Below are positions 8,379 to 17,500 of a DNA stretch of 41,414 nucleotides, piece by piece. The notes beneath the pieces were generated by a model. That model did not search any database, was not told the origin of the DNA, and saw nothing but the letters and a program-made list of their open reading frames with translations. Each line of letters begins with the position of its first letter. Positions within the stretch are counted from its first letter, which is position 1. Both the position numbers and the translations under genes were made by a program. The stretch lies in NCBI GenBank assembly GCA_027039975.1, contig JALWFE010000053.1:1-41414 (forward strand). Direction: 5' to 3'. The stretch is from Flavobacteriales bacterium. GTDB taxonomy: Bacteria; Bacteroidota; Bacteroidia; Flavobacteriales; Flavobacteriaceae.

Positions 8379-9548
8379 ATGAGGACAATTTACCACAAAT
8401 ATCTAACGCTTTTGGAAAACACTCCAATCGATTTTAAAAGGTATTTATATCAAAAAGTCGCTTGGGGAAGTCGTATGCTGGGAATTACCGGTCCAAGAGG
8501 GGTTGGTAAAACGACGATGCTTTTGCAATATATTAAAGAAAAACTGAATACTAATAAAGCCCTGTATGTAACAGCAGACGATTTGTATTTTACAGAAAAC
8601 CGCTTGTTTGATTTGGCAGACGATTTTTATAAAAATGCCGGTGAAAATTTATTTATTGACGAAATACACAAATACCCCGATTGGTCACGAGAATTAAAAA
8701 ATATTTATGATGCCTTTCCCGGTTTAAAAGTGGTCTTTACCGGTTCATCTATCCTTGATATTCTTAAAGGTTCGGCAGATTTAAGCCGTCGTGCCATTGT
8801 TTATAAACTGGAAGGACTTTCATTCAGGGAATATTTGTATTTGTTTCATCATTACAAAATTGACACTTTTTCTTTTGAGCAAATACTTGGTAATGAGGTT
8901 AAATTACCGGATATCAAGCATCCGCTTCCTTTGTTTAAGGATTATTTAAAACGCGGTTATTATCCTTTCGGCATCGAAAATGAATTTGATTTGCGTTTAA
9001 GTCAAGTGATTGTACAAACTTTGGAAACCGATATTCCGCAATATGCCAATTTGAATGTCGGGACAAGCCGTAAACTCAAACGTTTACTTGGTATTATTGC
9101 CGAAAGTGTTCCGTTTAAACCTAATTTTTCAAAATTGGCAGAAATTCTAAAAGTTAGTAGAAATTCGTTGGACGATTATTTTTTATATATGGAAAAAGCC
9201 GGTCTTATAGCACAATTACGAAATGAAACAGGTGGTATTCGCGGTTTGGGAAAAGTGGATAAAGTCTATCTGGATAATACAAATATCATTTATAACTTGT
9301 CCGGTGAGTTGGCAAATACCGGTAATGTACGGGAAACTTTTTTCTTTAATCAAACGCGGGTCAATCATAAGGTTTTTTCTGCCAAAAATGCGGATTTTGT
9401 CATCGACAATTACACTTTTGAAATTGGTGGAAAAAACAAAACACAAAAACAAATAGTAAAAGATAAAAACGCATTTATAGTAAAAGACAATATTGAGTAC
9501 GGTTATCGCAATGTTATACCGCTTTGGGCTTTTGGATTGAATTATTAA
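8379..9548 (+). CDS. AAA ATPase with DUF4143-type C-terminal domain
   Basis: The 389-residue protein has Walker A GPRGVGKTT (38-46) and Walker B LFIDEIHKYP (91-100) in an AAA_14 core. A mid-region winged-helix-like part (LAEILKVSRNSLDDYFLYMEKAGLI) and a C-terminal DUF4143-like domain ending EIGGKNKTQKQI follow. The last part resembles the nuclease-like fold found in these ATPases. Proteins of this family are abundant and patchily distributed in Bacteroidota and archaea. Their role is unknown, with proposals including mobile-element or defence functions. The gene has its own promoter and a terminator before it, so it is an independent unit set between housekeeping genes. Confidence 0.88.
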   Translation: MRTIYHKYLTLLENTPIDFKRYLYQKVAWGSRMLGITGPRGVGKTTMLLQYIKEKLNTNKALYVTADDLYFTENRLFDLADDFYKNAGENLFIDEIHKYPDWSRELKNIYDAFPGLKVVFTGSSILDILKGSADLSRRAIVYKLEGLSFREYLYLFHHYKIDTFSFEQILGNEVKLPDIKHPLPLFKDYLKRGYYPFGIENEFDLRLSQVIVQTLETDIPQYANLNVGTSRKLKRLLGIIAESVPFKPNFSKLAEILKVSRNSLDDYFLYMEKAGLIAQLRNETGGIRGLGKVDKVYLDNTNIIYNLSGELANTGNVRETFFFNQTRVNHKVFSAKNADFVIDNYTFEIGGKNKTQKQIVKDKNAFIVKDNIEYGYRNVIPLWAFGLNY

Positions 9549-9625
9549 ATCTGTGTTTCGATTAATTGGTCCTCAATTCCTCAAATTATAAGATGTATCA
9601 CGGTTTGAAGCCTTGGTCATTCATT

Positions 9626-9660
9626 AAATAAGAGTATATCCTAAAATAAGAGTATATCCT
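9626..9660. repeat. Two tandem 18-bp units ending at the xth start codon
   Basis: AAATAAGAGTATATCCT occurs at 9626-9642 and 9644-9660. The second copy ends directly before ATG 9661, so the untranslated end of the gene is a recent duplication. The same spacer also contains a TCCTCAATTCCTCA unit (9572-9585). Confidence 0.8.
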
Positions 9661-10440
9661 ATGAACAAAATAAAAATCCTTTCTTACAACGTCAATGGCA
9701 TACGTGCCGCTATGCGCAGAGGTTTGGTGCAGTGGTTGGAACAATCCGGTGCGGATATTGTTGGTTTTCAAGAAATAAAAGCCGTTGAAAATCAAATAGA
9801 TACGGAATCGTTACGCCGTGCCGGTTATCGGTATCAATATTGGTTCCCCGCCCAACGAAAAGGTTATAGCGGGACAGGTATTATTTCAAAAATTGAACCA
9901 AAAAACGTGGTTTACGGTACAGGTATTGATTACATGGATGCCGAAGGGCGTAATATTCGTGCGGATTTCGACAGTTTTTCGTTTATGAGTTTATATTTAC
10001 CCAGCGGCACAAATGCCGACCGTTTGGCATTAAAGTTTCGCTATATGGATGATTTTTTAGATTATACCAATCAACTCAAAAAAGAAATCCCCAAACTCAT
10101 CATCAGCGGCGATTATAACATCTGCCATGAACCGCGTGATATTCACGACCCCGTACGTCTGCAACACGTTTCCGGTTTTTTACCCGAAGAGCGGGCGTGG
10201 TTATCAGCATTTATCGATAATGGCTTTATTGATACATTCCGGGAATTTGACCCGCGTCCCGGACAATACACCTGGTGGAGTTACCGTACCGGTGCCCGTA
10301 CCCGCAATAAAGGTTGGCGAATTGATTATCAAATGATTACACACGAATTACAACCAAATCTCAAACGTAGTGTAATTCTACCGGAAGCCCGGCATTCGGA
10401 CCATTGCCCGGTTTTGATTGAGTTGAAAGTGGAGCCTTAA
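9661..10440 (+). CDS. xth: Exodeoxyribonuclease III (apurinic/apyrimidinic endonuclease)
   Basis: The 259-residue protein belongs to the ExoIII/ExoA branch of the endonuclease-exonuclease-phosphatase fold and acts in base excision repair at abasic sites. The metal and catalytic residues are visible: SYNVNGIR with N10, GFQEIKA with E38, SGDYNICHEP, the WRIDY motif and the closing SDHCPVLIEL with the Asp-His pair. It has the family's usual length (about 255-265). The last codons GAG TTG AAA GTG GAG read like the AGTTGAAAGTGGA spacer repeat. No operon partner is evident. Confidence 0.96.
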   Translation: MNKIKILSYNVNGIRAAMRRGLVQWLEQSGADIVGFQEIKAVENQIDTESLRRAGYRYQYWFPAQRKGYSGTGIISKIEPKNVVYGTGIDYMDAEGRNIRADFDSFSFMSLYLPSGTNADRLALKFRYMDDFLDYTNQLKKEIPKLIISGDYNICHEPRDIHDPVRLQHVSGFLPEERAWLSAFIDNGFIDTFREFDPRPGQYTWWSYRTGARTRNKGWRIDYQMITHELQPNLKRSVILPEARHSDHCPVLIELKVEP

Positions 10441-10452
10441 CGACGTCCCGTG

Positions 10453-10545
10453 CCTCCGACGTAAGTCGGGGGAGCTGGATAGAGATGTTACTTGTAATGT
10501 CTTAATTGAAAATTTTCCTCAATTCCTCATTTTCTCATTTCCTCA
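10453..10545. repeat. Spacer hairpin and CTCAATTCCTCA tract
   Basis: CCTCCGAC (10453-10460) and GTCGGGGG (10465-10472) form a hairpin with a GTAA loop and no following T run, so it looks like a REP-type or RNA-stability element rather than a terminator. A degenerate TTCCTCAATTCCTCA tract follows at 10515-10545, the same family as the ones near 9572 and 19835. Confidence 0.6.
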
Positions 10546-10552
10546 AAATTCG

Positions 10553-10560
10553 TATCTTTG
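10553..10560 (+). promoter_or_regulatory. -7 promoter box of the 77-residue membrane protein gene
   Basis: TATCTTTG is an exact TAnnTTTG box 17 bases before ATG 10578, implying a leader of only about ten bases. Confidence 0.55.
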
Positions 10561-10577
10561 TCTAAAATTCAAACCAT

Positions 10578-10811
10578 ATGGAAACAAAAGTTAATTTTTT
10601 AAATATTTCCGATAAACAATATAAATTAATCGGTATCACTTGGGGTTTCTTATTGACCGCTTTTTTTCATTTTTATTATACTTTTGACAAAGCGTCATAC
10701 AGTATCGTAAGAACTTTTATTTCGACAGACTTTTTATTGAAAGCCATTGCCGGCATGGTCATAGGTTACCTCTTTAGCTTTTATATTTTGCGAAAAATCA
10801 ATCGTATTTAA
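10578..10811 (+). CDS. Small two-helix membrane protein of unknown function
   Basis: The 77-residue protein has two predicted membrane segments, about residues 15-36 (KLIGITWGFLLTAFFHFYYTF) and 52-71 (FLLKAIAGMVIGYLFSFYIL), and ends with the basic tail RKINRI. Both short ends would face the cytoplasm by the positive-inside rule. A perfect promoter box before it and a terminator after it show that it is a real single-gene unit, although no family is recognised. It precedes the efflux operon regulator but is separated from it by the terminator. Confidence 0.7.
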   Translation: METKVNFLNISDKQYKLIGITWGFLLTAFFHFYYTFDKASYSIVRTFISTDFLLKAIAGMVIGYLFSFYILRKINRI

Positions 10812-10843
10812 GTCTTTTGATACATTTTAAAACTTGTAAACCT

Positions 10844-10875
10844 CCGGCTGACATTTTTGTTTGCCGGTTTTTTTT
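10844..10875 (+). terminator. Intrinsic terminator after the small membrane protein gene
   Basis: CCGGC (10844-10848) pairs with GCCGG (10863-10867) across a 14-base loop, followed by eight T. Confidence 0.7.
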
Positions 10876-10900
10876 ATAAATTAAAAACCAAAAAAACTAT

Positions 10901-10931
10901 TTGCGTATTAAAAGTTTCCGTTGTATATTTG
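10901..10931 (+). promoter_or_regulatory. Consensus Bacteroidota promoter of the efflux operon
   Basis: TTG (10901-10903), 20-base spacer, TATATTTG (10924-10931): both elements and their spacing match the Bacteroidota -33/-7 consensus. It lies 25 bases before ATG 10957 of the TetR gene. Confidence 0.75.
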
Positions 10932-10956
10932 CCTCGTTATTCAGATATTCACACAA

Positions 10957-11553
10957 ATGAAAGACAAAATCATTAAAAAAGCCTCTAATTTATACTTTAA
11001 ATACGGTATTAAAAACGTCACAATGGACCAAATTGCCGGAGAGTTAGGTATTTCCAAAAAAACCATTTACCAATATTTCTCTGGAAAAGAAGCTTTGGTC
11101 AAAGAAACGGTTGATTATATCTTTGACCAGATTCAAACACAAATAGACCAAATTTGCATGATGAAATTAAATCCCTATGAAGAACTACTCAAAATCAAAG
11201 ATATCATTAAGGAAAATTTGAAACGTTCGGATACATCGCCACATTACCAGTTAAAAAAATATTATCCGGAAATAGCGGCTTCATTGGAAAAAAAGAAGTT
11301 TGATTCCATTATGGAATGTTTGGAACACAATCTTAATAAAGGCATCAAACAAGGTTATTATAAAAAAGATTTGAACAAAGAATTTGTCAAACGTATGTAT
11401 TTCGGGACAACTTTAAATCTGGCCAATCCTGAATTATTTCCCCCGGAATTATTTAATAAAAATGAGACTATGGATATGTTTTTAAATATGTTTTTAAACG
11501 GTATTTCGACCAAAAAAGGCAGAAAGAAGTTGAAGGCAATAGTAGAAAGTTAA
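10957..11553 (+). CDS. TetR-family transcriptional regulator of the efflux operon
   Basis: From ATG 10957 the protein has 198 residues. The upstream extension to 10921 would overlap the promoter and is rejected. The N-terminal helix-turn-helix spans about residues 21-46 (VTMDQIAGELGISKKTIYQYFSGKEALV). The C-terminal three-quarters is helical and diverged, as usual for the ligand-binding half. It is the first gene of a TetR-TolC-MFP-RND series on one strand. By analogy it probably represses the operon and is released by a substrate of the pump. No clear palindromic operator was seen around the promoter. Confidence 0.9.
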   Translation: MKDKIIKKASNLYFKYGIKNVTMDQIAGELGISKKTIYQYFSGKEALVKETVDYIFDQIQTQIDQICMMKLNPYEELLKIKDIIKENLKRSDTSPHYQLKKYYPEIAASLEKKKFDSIMECLEHNLNKGIKQGYYKKDLNKEFVKRMYFGTTLNLANPELFPPELFNKNETMDMFLNMFLNGISTKKGRKKLKAIVES

Positions 11554-11658
11554 ATGATTATAAAGTTTATAATGTTCGTAATGTTTAAAGCATAAAATAG
11601 TATGAAACAATAAATAATCATCAAAGAAACCACGACATTGGTCGGGAGAACAAATCTG

Positions 11659-11718
11659 ACACTTCGACAAGCTCAGTGACCAAATCGAAAATCTGAAACC
11701 TGAAATCTGAAATCTGAA
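11659..11718. repeat. Dispersed repeat and decamer tract before the TolC-type gene
   Basis: A CTTCGACAAGCTCAGTG unit (11663-11679) is followed by a tandem AAATCTGAAACCTG/AAATCTG tract whose last unit supplies the start codon at 11719 (...TCTGAAATG). No promoter box is seen, so the gene depends on the TetR promoter. Confidence 0.65.
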
Positions 11719-13053
11719 ATGAAAAAACTATACATTATATTAATATTGTTCACTATAACAATTACACAGGCACAAGAACAAAGTGAGTTCGGCTTGCAAG
11801 ATGCCATTGATTATGCGTTGAAACACAATGCCAATATCAAAAAGGCGCAAAACAATGTGCTCAAAGCTCAAAAGAAGGTTTGGGAAACTACCGCAATGGG
11901 TTTTCCGCAGATTGACGGAACGGCATCGTATCAAAAATTTATCAAGCAACCCGTCAATTTATTGCCGGCCCGCATTATGAACCCACAAGCCCCCCCGGAC
12001 ACTTATATCCCCATAAAATTCGGGACGGAACAAAATATGAAATGGTCGGCAACACTCAAACAGTTGATTTTCAGTGGCTCATATTTAGTCGGTTTGCAAT
12101 CGTCAAGAACTTTTAAAAAGATTTCGGAAAATGCAGAAATAAAAACCCGTCAAAAAATCAAAGAATTGGTTGTCAATGCTTACGGCAATGCCATTCTGAC
12201 TGACGAGAGCATCAAAATTATGCAACACAATGTCGATGTGGTTCAACAAAACCTGTTTGAGGTAAAACAAATGTATCAAAACGGTTTGGTGGAAGAAACC
12301 GATGTGGAGCAAATGCAAATCACTTTGTCCAATTTGGAAAACCAGTTGGATTATCTCAAACGGATGAAAAAGGTGGCTTATCAAATGCTTAATTTCACCC
12401 TTGGCCGTCCTGTGGATGCACCTTTGGAATTGATAGACGATATAGCCAAACTCAAAGATGACGGCATGCAGCTCGATTTGTTAAAAAAAGATTTTAATCC
12501 GGATAAAAATATTGATTATCAGATTGTTAAAAATCAGACCAAAGCTAAAGAATTGCAGGTTAAATTTGAAAAAAGCAAAGCTTTACCGACTATTGCCGCT
12601 TTTGTCAATTACGGTAAAAACGCTTATAACAATGATTTCAAATTTTTTGATGACACACAAAATTGGTATGAACAATCGTTATTCGGTATCAGTATCAATG
12701 TGCCTATTTTTAGCAGTTTTGCCCGTTCGGCCCGGGTACGGCAGGCCAAATTGGATTTGGAAAACGCCCGCAACGACATGACCGAAAAACTTAAAGAACT
12801 CCAACTAAAATATAACAAAGCCCGTAACGATTACGAACATAGTTTTAAAAATTACGATATCGCCAAAGCCAATTTAAAGCTGGCCGAGAAAATAGCAAAA
12901 AAAGAACAAATAAAATATAAAGAAGGCGTCGGTAACAGTTTTCAGCTCAACCAAGCTCGGATGCAATTGTATCAAGCACAGCAACAATATTTGCAATCGA
13001 TCATAGACATTATCAACAAAAAAATTGTGTTGGAAAATATTTTGGGTAATTGA
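11719..13053 (+). CDS. TolC-family outer-membrane efflux channel
   Basis: The 444-residue protein begins with a signal peptide (MKKLYIILILFTITITQAQ). It contains the two OEP repeats with long helical hairpins rich in Gln, Lys and Ala, for example IKKAQNNVLKAQKKVWETTA and the C-terminal KIAKKEQIKYKEGVGNSFQLNQARMQLYQAQQQYLQ. TolC-type trimers form the exit duct of tripartite pumps across periplasm and outer membrane. It lies 165 bases after the TetR gene and 135 before the adaptor gene, all in one direction, so it is the duct of this RND system. Confidence 0.93.
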   Translation: MKKLYIILILFTITITQAQEQSEFGLQDAIDYALKHNANIKKAQNNVLKAQKKVWETTAMGFPQIDGTASYQKFIKQPVNLLPARIMNPQAPPDTYIPIKFGTEQNMKWSATLKQLIFSGSYLVGLQSSRTFKKISENAEIKTRQKIKELVVNAYGNAILTDESIKIMQHNVDVVQQNLFEVKQMYQNGLVEETDVEQMQITLSNLENQLDYLKRMKKVAYQMLNFTLGRPVDAPLELIDDIAKLKDDGMQLDLLKKDFNPDKNIDYQIVKNQTKAKELQVKFEKSKALPTIAAFVNYGKNAYNNDFKFFDDTQNWYEQSLFGISINVPIFSSFARSARVRQAKLDLENARNDMTEKLKELQLKYNKARNDYEHSFKNYDIAKANLKLAEKIAKKEQIKYKEGVGNSFQLNQARMQLYQAQQQYLQSIIDIINKKIVLENILGN

Positions 13054-13055
13054 TA

Positions 13056-13188
13056 GAGATTTCTCCTTGATCCGTCGCCCGTTCGAAATGACAGCGGACA
13101 CATGAATCAAATAACCAATTAACCGATATCAACAAATAACCAGATAACCAATTAACCAATATTAACAAATAACCAAAAAAATAATAAA
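13056..13188. repeat. Spacer of dispersed repeat plus AACCAAATAACC tract
   Basis: A GAGATTTCTCC...TTCGAAATGACA unit (13058-13093) degenerately matches 7302-7333. It is followed by an irregular AACCAAATAACCAGATAACC tract (13108-13175) that leads to the start codon of the adaptor gene. No promoter is visible. Confidence 0.65.
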
Positions 13189-14325
13189 ATGAAGAAATAT
13201 ATCATCGGCATAAGCCTTTTAATCTTTATAAGTGCTTGCAAACACGAAAAGAAAGTAGAAGGCGATTTGCAACAAAAAAAAGAACAAATTCAAAAGCAAA
13301 TTGACAGTTTGCACAATATTTTGGAGCAAATAAACGAGCAATTAGGAGAACAACAAGCCAAAGCAATTCCGGTTATTTCGGCCTTTGAAGTCAAGCCGCA
13401 GGCTTTTGAACATTTTATTGAACTGCAAGGCAATATCGATACGGAAGGTAATGTGATGGCCGTACCGGAAGCGATGGGAAGCGTCAAAAAAATCTATAAA
13501 AACGAAGGAGACCGTGTTCGTAAAGGCGAAACCATTTTGACTTTGGATGATGCTGTTTTACGTAACCAAATAAGCGAATTACAAACGCAATACAGTTTGG
13601 CCAAAACCGCTTATGAGCGACAAAAACGTCTTTGGGAGCAAAAAATCGGGTCGGAGATGGCTTTTTTACAAGCAAAAACCAAGAAAAATGCTTTAGGAAA
13701 AAAATTAAAAACCTTACGTTCCCAATTGGAAAAATTCCGTGTCAAAGCCCCTATCAGCGGCACTCTCGATGACCTGATGATTAAAGAAGGCGAGATGGCG
13801 GCGCCGCAACGGGCCGTAGCGCGTATCGTTAATCTCGACAAAGTTTACGCCCAAGCCGATGTCAGTGAAAAATATTTGACTAAAATTAAAAAAAATACGC
13901 CGGTTGTCATTGAATTTCCGGAATTGAACAAAAGTATCAATGCCAAAGTTACTTATGTGGGTAATTTTATTCATCCGCGTAACAGGACGTTTAAAATTCG
14001 GATTGATTTACAAAACAAAAAAGGCGATTTAAAGCCCAATTTAACGGCTAATATCAAGATAAAAGATTTTGAAACCGGCAATGCCCTTGTTTTGCCGTGG
14101 TCTATTGTGCAACAAGACCGGGACGGTAACAATTTCGTATTTGTGTTGGAACCCGTAAAAAACAAAGACCAAAAGGTTTATAAAGTAGTAAAAAAAATAG
14201 TCAAAACGGGTGTGGATTACAAAGGAAAGGTTGTTATCAAATCCGGTATTAAAGCGGGAGATTTGATAGCCGGCGAATCGGCACGCGGTTTGACAGAAGG
14301 GGATTTAGTAAGAGTTAAAAGTTGA
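13189..14325 (+). CDS. RND efflux periplasmic adaptor (membrane fusion lipoprotein)
   Basis: The 378-residue protein has a lipoprotein signal with lipobox FISAC (Cys17), a charged coiled-coil stretch just after it (about 25-60), a biotinyl-lipoyl-like half (AMGSVKKIYKNEGDRVRKGETILTLDD), a helical hairpin (about 125-180) and the second lipoyl half (KAPISGTLDDLMIKEGEMAAP). A beta-barrel and a C-terminal domain follow. This is the AcrA/HlyD plan, linking the inner-membrane pump to the TolC channel. The extra N-terminal coiled coil is common in Bacteroidota adaptors. Its stop codon TGA lies inside an AGTTGAAAG repeat tract, as for panC. Confidence 0.93.
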   Translation: MKKYIIGISLLIFISACKHEKKVEGDLQQKKEQIQKQIDSLHNILEQINEQLGEQQAKAIPVISAFEVKPQAFEHFIELQGNIDTEGNVMAVPEAMGSVKKIYKNEGDRVRKGETILTLDDAVLRNQISELQTQYSLAKTAYERQKRLWEQKIGSEMAFLQAKTKKNALGKKLKTLRSQLEKFRVKAPISGTLDDLMIKEGEMAAPQRAVARIVNLDKVYAQADVSEKYLTKIKKNTPVVIEFPELNKSINAKVTYVGNFIHPRNRTFKIRIDLQNKKGDLKPNLTANIKIKDFETGNALVLPWSIVQQDRDGNNFVFVLEPVKNKDQKVYKVVKKIVKTGVDYKGKVVIKSGIKAGDLIAGESARGLTEGDLVRVKS

Positions 14326-14553
14326 AAGTTGAAAGTTGAAAGTGCCTAGTGCGAAGTGGATACTTCGACAAGCTCAGTGACAGCACTTCGGTAAGCTCAG
14401 TGTATCGTTCTGTGATAAAAAATAAAATTTAAAATGAATAATACATCCGACATCGGACATCCGACACCCGACATCAAACATCAAATAACCAAATGACCAG
14501 ATAACCAACATCATCAAATAACCATATCACCAAACAACCAGTTAACCAAAAAA
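14321..14553. repeat. Spacer of AGTTGAAAG, CTTCGACAAGCTCAGTG and AACCA tracts
   Basis: AGTTGAAAG units begin in the adaptor stop codon (14320-14345). Two CTTCGACAAGCTCAGTG-type units follow (14364-14380 and a variant at 14387-14402), then an ACATCGGACATCCGAC tract (14448-14482) and an AACCAAATGACCAG tract running to the start of the RND gene. The order is the same as in the 7.2-7.5 kb spacer. Confidence 0.7.
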
Positions 14554-17500
14554 ATGAAAAAACTACATAAAACATTCGGTTTATCAACCCTGTCATTAAA
14601 AAATGACAACACGGTAAAATTAATCATCTTCTTATTGACCGTAGGTGGTTTGTTTTCATATATCAATATGCCGCGCGAAGCCCTCCCCGACGTGGCAGCA
14701 CCGGAAGTATTCGTTTCGACTCCTTATCCGGGTAATTCGGCAGAAGATATAGAAAATTTAATAACCATTCCGCTTGAAAAAGAATTTAAAAAAATCAGAG
14801 GGATTGACGAAATCAAATCCACTTCAAAAGCCGGATTTTCGAGTATCGATGTCAAATTTACCTTTGATATCGACCCCGACAAAGCGCTTGAAGATGTCAA
14901 AGACAAGATTGATGATGTGATAGGTGACCGTGACTGGCCCAAAGATTTACCACAAAATCCCAGGGCTATGAAATTGGATTTTTCGGAAATGCGGCCTATC
15001 ATGAATGTCAATATTTCCGGGGATTATACACCGTCAAAACTTAAAAAGTATGCTGAGTTTTTGCAAGATAAAATCGAACAACTGCCGCAAATCTCCGCCG
15101 CCGATATTCGCGGGGTTCAAGATAAAGAAGTGGAAGTAGCCGTCGACCTCAATGAAATGTTGAGCCGTAATATTAGTTTTGGAAATATTGAACGGGCTAT
15201 CAAAAACGAAAACCTGACTATTTCCGCAGGAGATATCAAAGAGAACGGTGTGCGTCGTAATGTCCGGGTCATAGGCGAATTTAAATCACCGGAAGATATT
15301 GAAAATCTGGTTATACGTAAAGCTAAAGATAAAATAACTTATCTCAAAGACGTAGCCAAAGTCTATTACAAACAACAAGATGCCGAAAGTTATGCCCGTG
15401 AATTCGGCAATCCGGTTGTTATGCTCGATATCAAAAAACGTCGTGGCGCCAATCAAATAGAAGCATCGGATGCTATCAAAAAAATTATTGACCAGGCCAA
15501 AGCCAAAGTATTTCCTAAAAATTTACATATTTCCGTAACCAATGATTTATCCAACCGCACGCGTACACAAGTTTCCGATTTGGAAAACAGTATTATTCTC
15601 GGGATGCTTCTGGTTATTGGTATATTGATGTTTTTTATGGGCTTTCGTAATGCTTTATTTGTCGGGATTGCCATTCCGTTGTCTATGTTGATGTCATTTT
15701 TAGTTTTGGATGCTTTTGGCGTTACACTCAATACCATGGTATTGTTTGCTTTGGTTTTGGCTCTCGGTATGCTGGTTGATAACGGTATTGTAATTGTAGA
15801 AAATATTTACCGTTACCGGCAGGAAGGCTACAAACCTTTTGAAGCGGCAAAGTATGCCGTCGGTGAAGTCGCATGGCCTATTATCGCTTCTACGGCAACC
15901 ACTTTGGTCGCATTTATACCCTTGGCATTTTGGCCCGGTATTATCGGAAATTTTATGCAATACCTGCCCATTACCTTGATAACCGTCTTGACATCATCGC
16001 TATTTGTAGCATTGGTTATCAATCCGGTTTTGACCAAAAACTATATGAAAATGACCGAAAAAGCGCTACCAAAATCCCGGGTATGGCGAAATTTTATCTT
16101 GTTTACGGCGGCTGCCATTATCGCTTTTATCATTAAAATTTTTGTTATAAGTCGTTCAAATACAACAGGAAAAGAAATTTTTAACGCCACCGGATTTTTG
16201 TTGGGTATACTGGCCATTTGGCAATTGTTTTACAATTTTGTGTTAGTAGATAGTATTCACTGGTTTCAAAACCGGTTTTTACCTTGGCTTGAACGGATTT
16301 ACGAAAAATTATTACGGTATGCTTTGAAAGGCAAAAATGTCTATATGTTCTTTTTCGGTACGGTATTACTTTTGATTTTATCTTTTTTGTTACTCAAAAC
16401 TTTTCCGCCCAAAATCAGTTTTTTTCCCAATACACAACCCAACCAAATCTATGTTTATATCGAACATCCGGTAGGAACCGACATTGATGTGGTCGATACA
16501 TTTACCAAAAAAATTACCCGGAAAATCAGGCATTATCTCAAACAAAAAGGTTACGATTATATGGTAACCTCCATCATAGAACAAGTGGGCGAAGGAACCG
16601 GTGACCCGCGAAAAGGTGCACAAGGCGGCAAAACACCTAACCGGGCTAAAATTATTATTGATTTGGTAGATTATAAATACCGCAAAGGCGTCAATGCATC
16701 CCTAATTCTTAACGATATTCGCAGTTTGATAAAGGGTTACGCAGGCATCAAAATATCCGCCGACAAAGACCAACACAAACCGCCGACCGGTGCCCCCGTG
16801 GATTTGGAATTGATAGGTGACGATTACGACCAATTGCTCAATACAGCCATAGCAGTCAAAAAATACTTGGACAAAGCACATATACCGGGGATTGAAGAAT
16901 TGCAAATTGAAGTTGATAAAAACAAACCCGAACTACCCGTCTATATCGACAGGGAAAAAGCCGGGCGTTTGGGTATTCATACCGGTCAGGTGGGAATGGC
17001 CATGCGAACCGCTTTATACGGCAAAGAAGTAGACCGTTACAAAGACGGCGATGACGATTACCCGATTAATGTGCGTTTAGACAGAAAATACCGTTATGAC
17101 CGGCAAAGTTTACTCAATCAAAAAATCGTTTACCGCGACCAACAAACCGGCCGGCTTGTATCGGTACCCGTATCGGCGGTGGCGACAATGAAATCGACAT
17201 CGAGTTTTAGTGCCATCAAACGCAAAGATTTAAAACGGGTTATCGCCATAACCTCCAATGTATTGGAAGGTTATAACGCCAACGAAATTGTGCAAAAATT
17301 GGAGAAACTGATGAAACTGTATAAGTTACCAAACAATATCTCCTACCAATTTCAAGGCGAACAAAAGGAAATGAAAAAAAATATGAAGTTTTTATCCAAG
17401 GCCTTAATGATCGCTTTATTCTTAATTTTCTTGATTTTGGTCACCCAATTTAATTCCATGACCACGCCTTTTATCATCATGATAACAGTCATATTGAGTA

